DNA from: Apoda limacodes
Lineage: Eukaryota > Arthropoda > Insecta > Lepidoptera > Limacodidae
Length of the DNA stretch: 64,000 nucleotides
Assembly (NCBI GenBank): GCA_946406115.1
Contig: OX291546.1
Location: 15,927,019 to 15,991,018, forward strand
Direction of reading: 5' to 3'
Shown here: in pieces, positions 56,501 through 64,000 of the stretch
How positions within the stretch are numbered: position 1 is the stretch's first letter
Layout of the letters: every line of letters begins with the position of its first letter
Made by a program: the position numbers and the translations under genes
The notes under the pieces: generated by a model
Told to the model about the DNA's origin: nothing
Seen by the model: only the letters and a program-made list of their open reading frames with translations
Databases searched by the model: none

Positions 56501-58609
56501 TAATAAAAAAGCATATTCTAAAAAATATACTGCACTGGAAACATCAATTACTTAGACAAAGTAAACTTTTAAATCAACCTAAGTTGGAACTTTGAAGAAA
56601 TAAATGAGAAGGACTGTGAATTCAAGAATTTAACAAAAAAAAAGAAGCACTTATTTTATAATAAAAATAATCCATTAGGTACATTAACAATTCAAATGAT
56701 ATATATGAAATACTTATTTAGTATGATAAAGAGTTGATAATAATGGTGTAAAGCTTCTTTAGCTTTACATCATAAAAGTACATATATCCATACTAATATT
56801 ATAAATGCGGAAGTAACTCTGTCTGTTACCTTTTCACACTTAAACCCCTGTATCAATTAATAATTATATAACAATATTAAAATTCTTTATTGCACTAATT
56901 TTGTACATAGGCGAACTTAATGCCTTCAGGCATTTTCTATCAGTTAACCATTGGTAATGTATATATATATCTATATAAGGGGTTGTGCAGTGTTTGTTGT
57001 AATAGATCGTAGTAGCTTCAATAATGATAATGGATTTAGTGATAAAAGATAGTATATAAGAATATCATGAAGTATAATATGTAAATAAGAAGGTGGATAA
57101 ATTATATATAATTTTATACATAAACATACATATATTTATATATAATCCATATATATTTAGGCATAGTTCACTTGAAAGCGCTAATACCTGACCTATGTAT
57201 TTTGGATGTCAATATAGTACCGATCCAGTAAAGCTTTAAAGCTCTATAGTGACTTTGCATTACGAATATTTACTGGTAAATTATTCCACTAACGAACTGT
57301 TGTGACGGTGAACGAATCCGAATAAAAGTTATACTATGCGTAGGGGTCCGGAGGAGATTGGAACGGCAAAACCGTATCTGTCGCTCTTGGGAACCCAAGA
57401 ACTCAAATCGTTCTATTAAGTAAGGAGGGGAAAAAGAATTATTAAGAATGCTATAAATACATGTTAGAAGATGAGTATTTCGGTGAAAACGGATATTGAG
57501 CTAATTTAACTGTGTACGATATTGGGAGACACGATCATACTCACGCAAGCCGAAAATATAACGGATGCATAAGTTGAGAAGGTGGTCGAGTTTGTTAAGT
57601 AGTTCTTCAGTTATGTCAGGATAGCATAAAACTGCATAGTCAATTATAGGAAGCAACATGGAGTTAACTAGTGTAACCTTAGCTGATTGAGGTAAAAAGT
57701 GTTTTATTCTTTTTAGGGAATGCATCATCGAAAAGATTTTTTTACTTACCTTGTTGACATGATGTGACCAAGAAAGATCATTTAACATTATAAGGCCTAG
57801 ATTATTTACATGCTGGCAATAATTTAGTTGCACCCCATTGAAACTTAAAGGTCGTACATTTTTTGTGGAACAAATTGGCTAATTCATGTAACTTGATGCT
57901 GGGTTATTTGATTTTTGAGAATTGATCTTGAAAGTTAAGTGATAGTGACAATAACCCAGTAAAATTTATGTATGTTATGTTGATTTTCTATTTTTAATTA
58001 TTAAAATTGATCAGCTGATACAAAAGTATGTATTGACGTTTTTACTGTCTACCCTCAAAAGAATGGACATAATTTTGTGTTCTTAATAGAATGATGTTAT
58101 AATGAGGTTAAAATTTACAAATAACCAGTAATGACGATACATTAAATTTTATATAGTTACGATTAATTTATGTTTTTTGGTCAGTTACTAAAAGTGGGCA
58201 CCAGATAAAAAAATTCAGACCCCTGTAGAAATAAGCAGAAGTGTCCTAAGCAAAATGTTTGCTACTGAAAGTGTACCCCATTGACTTTTATAACTAAAAT
58301 AACAAAGGGAAACCACAAATACAAAAAAAAAATTATAAAGTCCATGAAAATTAAAACTCAATAAATTTATATTTTCCTTTCCTAGGCTCTCCTTTTTTAA
58401 ACCCTTAACCGTATAACTTTTGACGTTTACTCTGTACCAGTCTCCAAGCCACCTTATATTTAATTCTACCGGCTTATATACCGTTATATATTAAATAACA
58501 CACTAATAACTTACCCGAGTGTCTGTATACTGTTGTATGCTACGAGGTATAACTTTCCAAATGCCGAAGGTTCTGATTTTTTCAGGTTCTGCATAGTTTT
58601 TTGGGACAT
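50259..58609 (-). CDS. Hacd: 3-hydroxyacyl-CoA dehydratase (HACD/PTPLA), four exons
   Basis: Third step of the very-long-chain fatty acid elongation cycle in the ER membrane: dehydration of 3-hydroxyacyl-CoA to trans-2-enoyl-CoA. Exons (minus) 58609-58515, 55539-55422, 52376-52147 and 50508-50259 join in phase to 230 codons, a usual length for the short HACD forms. All splice sites are GT-AG (donors GG|GTAAGT, GAG|GTAATA, AG|GTTAGT). Family blocks: KLYLVAYN, RGTLDTFW, WTVVIFQNAALLE, LHAAIGLV, AWSITEIIRYSYY and ALYPLGVTGELL. The catalytic pair expected for Phs1-type enzymes, Tyr and Glu seven residues apart, is Tyr156/Glu163 in YPLGVTGE. Several hydrophobic segments fit a multi-pass membrane protein. 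Introns carry transposon fragments, but the coding sequence is intact, so it is probably a working gene. Confidence 0.95.
51300..51998 (+). mobile_element. CR1-like LINE 3' UTR, copy 2 (in Hacd intron 3)
   Basis: An uninterrupted counterpart of 21440-22760. It is 5'-truncated and ends TTGAATAAAAAGATTTTGATTTTG. It lies opposite to the gene's direction. Comparison with copy 1 shows exactly what was inserted there. Confidence 0.88.
52147..52376 (-). CDS. Hacd: Hacd exon 3
   Basis: Acceptor TTTATCCAG|ATC, donor AG|GTTAGT. Encodes the membrane core, including QVYSRVYLVLG and AWSITEIIRYSYYALN. Confidence 0.95.
52525..53975. other. Hacd intron 2, unassigned part
   Basis: AT-rich sequence. The patch 53050-53330 has an ordered, non-random look (AAGGCATGTTAAACCGATGGTCC) and may be a repeat, but I cannot name it. 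Confidence 0.35.
53985..54890 (+). mobile_element. composite 'GGTACGGAACC' family repeat with 5S-like core
   Basis: The left part (GGTTCCATACCTCAAAAGC, TTGTTGTCCTCCTATCTGTCAAG, ATACTAAGGTTTACGG) matches copy 1 at 8893-9346. The right end is CTACGGAACCCTAGGTGCGCGAGTCCAATTCGCACTTGGCCAGTTG. In between, a ~95-bp segment is repeated at 54405-54500 and 54630-54728 (GGCCAAG.GT.AGACGGG, CCATTA, TATTAAGAG, ACAGTAA), followed by a 5S-rRNA-like stretch. Confidence 0.8.
54741..54790 (+). pseudogene. 5S rRNA-derived fragment
   Basis: AAAGTTAAGCAACATCGTGCTTGGTCAGTACTTGGATTGGTGACCGCTTC resembles the 3' half of animal 5S rRNA (the AGTTAAGCA.C.TCGGGC...GGT.AGTACTTGGATGGGTGACCGCC stretch) at most positions. 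It covers the internal control region (box A and box C). The 5' half and the closing stem are absent, so it is a pseudogene fragment or the head of a 5S-derived SINE. Confidence 0.8.
55422..55539 (-). CDS. Hacd: Hacd exon 2
   Basis: Acceptor TTTATTTTCAG|A completes Gly32. Encodes WSYMLYKTATHFLNRGTLDT and KWTVVIFQNAALLE. Confidence 0.95.
56788..56862 (+). mobile_element. Helitron 5' fragment
   Basis: TCCATACTAATATTATAAATGCGGAAGTAACTCTGTCTG matches the start of the Helitron at 1179. Confidence 0.75.
56870..57850 (-). pseudogene. LINE ORF2 C-terminus and 3' end (Hacd intron 1)
   Basis: The minus-strand frame 57833-57501 reads LGLIMLNDLSWSHHVNKVSK, KRIKHFLPQSAKVTLV, LLPIIDYAVLCYPD and LDHLLNLCIRYIFGLREYD, then degraded coding sequence (WNNLPVNIRNAKSL..FK). 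The 3' end is GTGCAATAAAGAATTTTAATATTG. This is the post-RT region of a Jockey/CR1-group LINE in sense orientation with the gene. Stops after codon 110 make it inactive. Confidence 0.85.
58515..58609 (-). CDS. Hacd: Hacd exon 1
   Basis: ATG at 58609, preceded by ACAGTACC. 31 codons plus GG before GTAAGT. Encodes the cytosolic N-terminus and the start of TM1 (KLYLVAYNSIQTLG). Confidence 0.93.
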
Positions 58610-58691
58610 GGTACTGTTTTAAAATATATGGAATTCTAAATATTATTATTCTTGTATTGATTTAAGTGTGACGTGACACTGACGGCAGCCA

Positions 58692-58818
58692 GTCAGTGTT
58701 ACCAATGAATGGGAGTTTTTAAGCAGCGCAGTGTTTCCAAATTCAAGGCTTCGGTTCTCCACAACTCAATTCAGGCTTCCTTTTCATACCTTAATTTCTT
58801 TAAACTGGTAACACTGAC
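58692..58818. repeat. 13-bp inverted repeat upstream of Hacd
   Basis: GTCAGTGTTACCA (58692-58704) and TGGTAACACTGAC (58806-58818) are perfect inverted copies, starting 83 bp upstream of the ATG. They may bound a small MITE or be chance duplications in LINE-derived DNA. Confidence 0.5.
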
Positions 58819-59112
58819 GCATTATGAAATCTAGTTATTTGTTAGCTTTTTTGCAGATGGATGCTACATGCTCTCTAAACTAATTGAGTCAGTAAAAAAA
58901 CTAATTAAAAGTGTCAGTCCTGAGTCACGTATTTGGTCAACATGTTCCAGTGAAGCGTCGAGCAGGCGCAATAGTATACGACAGGGGTTCGTGCTAAACG
59001 TAACTATTTTACACTTTCCTGAGTTGTAGTGCAGTTGATTCGCTTCACTCCACTGGGCAATGTGGGATATATCCCGTTGAAGTTTTTCGTAGTCTGACTT
59101 AATCTGCACCAT
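58735..59112 (-). pseudogene. LINE RT fragment at the Hacd promoter
   Basis: The minus strand reads KLQRDISHIAQWSEANQLHY, NSGKCKIVTFST and LEHVDQIRDSG, then in a shifted frame REHVASICKKANK and, further on, FIMRQC. These are the blocks after the RT palm in Jockey-group LINEs. It ends about 130 bp upstream of the Hacd ATG, so the gene's 5' flank is LINE-derived. Confidence 0.85.
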
Positions 59113-59139
59113 TTTTAATTAAAATAAAAAAAAAATCTG

Positions 59140-61550
59140 GCTATGCTACATTTAAGACTGCCGCCAGGGGTTTATTGTATAAATTTTTTTAAACCCCTGG
59201 TCCAAAGTTTGAATTTTCTTCGTCAACCAATAGTGATCGTGACTCGTTTAGATTTCGCAGCCTTTTTCTTCAGAATTAGTCGTGGTTTTGTATCCGTTTT
59301 TCGTTCGTTCGTGGTATTTTGTTATATATGAGAATAATAATAGTAGCAAGCCTCCTTTATCGTTTAAAATTTGTCTTTACTCAACATATACTTCCAGAGT
59401 TAGAAATCTTTTAAGCGAAATCGAAAATTTCGAAGGTCTCTAAATCGAAGTACGACTCTCGAATATACCCTGTGGCAAGTCAAAAGAATTAACTTTAGGG
59501 TGCAGTGGCGTATTAAACGGGGCCGGGTCGGTCCACATCAGGTGTCATCCTGACGCAAATTTTTTTTCAAACAAATCTCATTAAATTTAATCTACCGCTT
59601 AAATGATATGTAGTCTTATCGGTGGAGGCCGAGGAGTTTCGATTTTACCTTGTGACCTGAGTGGTGGAGGTTTGAACCCGGCATGTACCAATGAGACTTT
59701 TTCTCGATTTCTCAAGTACATTGATTATTTACCCGACTGGCTTTTCGGTGAAGTAAAAACATTTTTTAAAGAAAAAAAAAGGGCTTTGTAAAATTACACT
59801 AGGCGATCACCGCGTTTTCACCCGTGGAAGACCTATTCCTGTGGCAACTCTAGATGCGCTTAAAAGTATATATGATTTCTCCGCTGTCCCGCTGAAAAAA
59901 AAATGTGTTATGTAGTAATGAATACCCAGGACTATCGGCTAGACTTAGTTGTAGCCGCATTCGGCTTTTAGCCTATACATATTTACTATATAAGATTTCA
60001 CAGAATAGCTTATAAGTCTTATAGTCGCACTAAAGTTATCAATGATAATAATTAACGTATCAGTTTCTTCTTGTGAACGAATTTGGTACGAAATATTTGC
60101 TGGCAAATCTTACCATATTAACATGAAGCAACACAAAAAAAACATTAAACATTTTGAAGATGTGATTTCAGGATTTGTAAAATCTAGATATATTCTATAT
60201 TTTAAGTACAGATGTACACCAACTAACATCTGTCTACCAGAAGGGTAGATAGAGACTACGGGCAAAGAAAATTAATAATTCTATGGATTTTTACGACCTA
60301 TTTGCTAAGACCCTATCATACTTACTTCGCTTACTAGGCTCTCCTAGGAACCTTTTTCACTCATGCTTGACAGAGTTCCAAATACCAAATACTTTTCCTG
60401 GGACGTTCTCTTCTGACCTAAACATCAGTTTCTACCACCAAATTTCACAATTATTATTTCTTTCTACATTACAAAACTGTTAAATTTTCTATTCTTAGTC
60501 ACACTCTTTTCGTCGGTAGACCTTCTTTCAGTACTATCCGTTTCTTTATCACAGCCCTATTTTTAATAATAATTTAGTATGCAATTTTAAACCACAGATA
60601 CTTCTCAGGTAATACTTCTCCACTGCGTTTTCCTTTCTTTTTATTTTGCCATTCAAATCCATATCGACTGTGTTGCTGAGTTGTGTTCCTTACGCACCCA
60701 CTTACTTGTGTTTTTGCGCTTTTGTACCACAATAGCCGATTTAAGTCTTAATGAAAGACTTTTCATATACACCTAGTGTCCAATCCTAAAGAGCCTTATA
60801 AAAGTCGGTCAGAAAGACAGCGTAGGCTTAGCAATAGGGCTCATCTAGCACCCTTTAGGTACGGAATCCTAAATAACTAATCGAATATCTCATAAAAATT
60901 CAAGAAGACACCCACGCACTAATAAAAGCACACCAAGGAGTTAAAAAGTACCTAAAGCTGCTTAAGAAACTAACAGTGTAAATATTATCTAATTTACATT
61001 CTAATTCCTTTCCGTTCCAGAGTCTTACTAGCCAGTGTTCTTCTGCAAGGACTAAAGGAATGAGTTACATCATACATTTTGTAGGGTATTTAAAACTGGG
61101 GACTAAATCAACGCAAGCGTTGAAGAAAATAGGTAGTAATTGATGGAACGGGAACTAACCTCCACACTCCTCAACCACCAGAGGAAGGTACGCTTACCTA
61201 ATTTAGATTTAGGATAATTATGGCATTATATTAATTTACATACCAAGTCATTAGAAATTTTCTTATATTCACATAAAATTGAAAGAGATATCTATAAATT
61301 GTTGTTTTTATACTTCAGCTGTGTAATTGGTCAGTTAAAGACTATGAAGAAAATATCGCAATGTCTTGCTATAATTAATGGAACATTGGTCCGGGTTTAC
61401 GAAACTAAAATGTTATATACGCAAAATCATATAGTCTTAATAGCTTCATGATGGCTGTGTCGCAGATATAAGGTAGGTGGTAATGGGATTTGATGGTAAG
61501 CTTCGAACAGGCCTTCTGTGCCGAAAACAGAGCAACCAGTCCAATTTTAA
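59140..61550. other. no recognisable gene
   Basis: A 'GGTACGGAACC' 3' fragment lies at 60815-60880 (GGCTTAGCAATAGGGCTC...TTTAGGTACGGAATCCTAAATAA). Otherwise unassigned. Confidence 0.45.
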
Positions 61551-61557
61551 AAAAAAT

Positions 61558-61810
61558 TCTACTATTATTATAAATGTGAAAGATTGTAAAAATGTCTGGA
61601 TGGATGTTTGTGACTCAATAACGCTTCAGCCACTTGACGGAGCGGGATGAAACTTGGCACACCTATAGATTAGGGCCAAGAATAGCACACAGGCTACTTG
61701 TTATCCCGAAAAATTGAAAAGTTCCGGCGGGAATAACTATAACCGAGCTTAAACTAACTATAGCTATACCTTCAGATTGCTGTAGCAAACGTCATTAGTA
61801 TAATAATTAA
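61558..61810 (+). mobile_element. Helitron-like fragment
   Basis: CTACTATTATTATAAATGTGAAAGATTG, GGATGGATGTTTGTGACTC, CTTGACGGAGCGGGATGAAACTTGGCAC and CAGGCTACTTGTTATCCCG: the usual lepidopteran Helitron body. The 3' CTAG end is missing. Confidence 0.7.
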
Positions 61811-61814
61811 TAAG

Positions 61815-62330
61815 TTAATGAAAGAGTTCCACGCCGATAGCCAAATTTAGGGCGGGCACTGCCACTTTGCCACTGGCAAAATCTAGTTTCATATAAAAGG
61901 GCATGATACATATTTAGGCTAGTGCGAGCGTTTAACACAAGTGCTGTGTCACCGGAGCGCAGATAAAAATTTTACCATCAGTAAAGGACTGTTGGCACAG
62001 ATCTTTAAATATATTAAATTTATTATGGAAAACCTTCAACATGTTGACAGGTTCATCACAATCAACATGGTGTCAAATGCCTTAGACAGTTCAAGGATTA
62101 CATTTAGACATTTTTGGTTCCCATCCATTTTTGCAGCTACATATTCTGCCAGTAGACTAACAGCATTTCTGTGTGTGTCTGTCTGTCTGTGGAATAGTAG
62201 CGGCCGTTCTGGCTACACATATCCAAAAAGTTTAAGCAACACCAAATAACATTTTAACTCAACAATGTTTCTTCATTTATTTACTAAAGAATTGGTTTAT
62301 ATTATTTACGTCTTGCGGTAAATTGCAAAA
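61815..62330. other. no recognisable gene
   Basis: An open frame of 102 codons (61941-62249, +) has no recognisable domain. Confidence 0.35.
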
Positions 62331-62334
62331 CGAT

Positions 62335-62540
62335 AGTACAATCGAAGTTTTATTGGAGTTGCTTGAGTGTGTCATGCTCTCTCAAAGTGTCTCTGCGGTG
62401 GTGGCGTGTGTGTCGGGTCGTTACGTTCCCTAAAACATGGTTGAGCGAAGCGATGGCTGATTCATGTGTCATACTCGTGAACGGGTGCCGCCTGTGGTGG
62501 CTGGTCTGCTCTTGCAAACTTCTTTGTATTCTTAGTATTT
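62335..62540 (+). mobile_element. SINE-like ~205-bp repeat, copy 2
   Basis: About 95% identical to 22117-22320, with the same start (AGTACAATCG) and end (TTCTTAGTA). The shared endpoints in two unrelated contexts define a discrete element. Confidence 0.88.
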
Positions 62541-62759
62541 AGTCTCACTTTTTTGTTTTGTTTATTAATACTGTAAGACATTGATTATTTCTTAGTGATG
62601 AATACATAAACTGTCTTTTGTTTATATTAGATACTTTTTTATGTTGTGCTTGTGCTTTATATTTCATGTTTTTTTATGTTTGTAATGGAAAGTGTCCTTT
62701 TATGATAAATGCCCTCATTTTCCAATATTTTAATTGGACGCTGTAAGAGAAAGGGAGAA

Positions 62760-62912
62760 AAGAAATGCCCTTGCTGAGTTTCTTGTCGGTTCTTCTCAGT
62801 ACAAGGTCTCCCGCCCTGTAGACTTACGAACCGATGGCGTAGTGACAATAATAAGTGCTCAATTATTGTAGCCTAAACTGAATAAATTATATTGAATTTG
62901 AATTTGATGTTG
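62760..62912 (+). mobile_element. CR1-type LINE 3' end
   Basis: GAGTTTCTTGTCGGTTCTTCTC...GCCTAAACTGAATAAATTATATTGAATTTGAATTTGA: the typical lepidopteran CR1 tail with short terminal repeats. Confidence 0.8.
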
Positions 62913-62914
62913 TG

Positions 62915-64000
62915 GAGCAGTGGTACTCCTCCCTCGACCAGGGTGCTGTTCTGCAGGGTCCCCCGTATTGGTGTAACAGTGTTAAAGATGATTAATTACA
63001 ATTCGGTTTACAATAAATGTCCGGACTATCTCCAACTGATTATTTCTGATTTGCAGCATTCCTACCACTCTTTGCATTTTATCATTTGTTTGATGTCACC
63101 GGTTTATAGCTTAGTTCATATTTTTTAAGATTCAAAACAATAAATTTTGTTAAAATTAAGAAACGTACTAATTTCCATTAATTAACCAATAAACTTCTTG
63201 ACGCAAAAATTAACATAATTTCTTTTCAATTAAAAAATTAGATAATATTCATTTTCAGACCAAAAAGGCTGCACGTAATATATAAACAGAAAATTAGTTC
63301 AGTAGCAAGTACCGCACGAGCAAATTCTCTTAAAAATATTTTTTTTATATTTGAGATTTTATACATAAAGATTATCATTGCGTCTTTAAAAACTCATTCA
63401 ATTCGTTCAATAAAATCAAACCGCTCGACCTATTTTGCTCACACTCTTTTTTAGATCTAATTCATGACGTGGCGTATCGTTTGATATGGTCACCAGAGCT
63501 ATTTGGTCCATTGGTCTCGAGCAATTTCTATTTTCGGACCTATTACCAGATCATGGAATCCAATGGTGGTCAACACAACTTTTTATTTTACTGTTTCTGA
63601 TATATGATGATATTTTTTAGATTTTTATTTTGAACGGACTTCAAAAAAAAGGAGGAGGTTCTCATTTCGTCGTTGTTTACTTCTTGAATTAAAAGTTCTA
63701 AATTACTCGATTTATGAAATTAGTATTTTGAATAATATACTTATATCATAAAGTTGTTATTTCCTTTGTTTGGAAGTACTCATCTCTGTAAGTACCAGTC
63801 AATAAGATAGCCCAAATTTTTAGGATTTAACATCACGTTACAAACCGAGCAGCAACAAATTCAGAAAGAACCCTACGCGAAAATAAAGTAATAGAGCGAG
63901 CGATACGATGTGGAATGTCAGCAATGGAATGGGCAGAAAATCGTCTACTAGGTCAGATAATCCAGAAATAAAACGATTTATCGCAAGTGCGAAACTTTTT
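62915..64000. other. no recognisable gene
   Basis: AT-rich. It contains ACTTCAAAAAAAAGGAGGAGGTTCTCATTTCG (63640-63670), a short motif also near 1938, 15629 and 36248. Confidence 0.45.

Overview
The window is eukaryotic nuclear DNA, almost certainly from a moth or butterfly. It is AT-rich. Its two recognisable host genes are split by introns. It is crowded with decayed transposons of types typical of Lepidoptera: A|TC...CTAG|T Helitrons, CR1-, Jockey- and RTE-type LINEs, tRNA-derived SINEs, the 'GGTACGGAACCCTAAAAA' family, piggyBac, hAT, pogo and Ty3/gypsy. There are no operons, CRISPR arrays or prokaryotic features. Exon models come from reading frames, splice sites and phase continuity only.

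Host genes. (1) 23633-27923 (-): six putative exons of a secreted-type TULIP protein (insect group-7-allergen / JHBP-like). The last four exons are convincing; the first two are open and in phase but unrecognised. (2) 50259-58609 (-): a complete four-exon 3-hydroxyacyl-CoA dehydratase (HACD/PTPLA) gene of 230 codons, the elongase-cycle enzyme of the ER. All three junctions are in phase and the catalytic Tyr/Glu pair is present. A third spliced unit, 6645-7801 (-), is a two-exon THAP DNA-binding domain that could be a host gene or part of a transposon.

Layout. 1-1.7 kb: a mariner-type MITE, a Helitron and an RTE tail. 1.75-15.2 kb: a block bounded by two inverted arms, each with a 16-bp minisatellite and a ~100-bp palindrome-containing repeat. 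It encloses a gypsy pol relic, another ~100-bp array, the THAP unit and a long gene-free stretch. 15.2-23.1 kb: a SINE, LINE relics, a CR1-like LINE with its 3' UTR and a foldback element. 23.6-27.9 kb: the TULIP gene. 28-36.9 kb: LINE, pogo and MITE debris. 37-37.9 kb: a third ~100-bp repeat cluster next to a duplicated piece of TULIP-gene exon 2. 38-42.2 kb: a rearranged Jockey-type LINE and a hAT transposase relic. 44.9-47.1 kb: a long palindrome split exactly at its axis by a piggyBac relic. 50.2-58.6 kb: HACD, whose introns carry a CR1 tail, a composite repeat with a 5S-rRNA-like core, and a LINE. 58.7-64 kb: LINE, Helitron and SINE fragments.

The two host genes are not functionally linked in any way the sequence shows. 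The main interest lies in the repeats: nested insertion, palindrome targeting, a duplicated host exon fragment, and a tandem unit shared by three loci.
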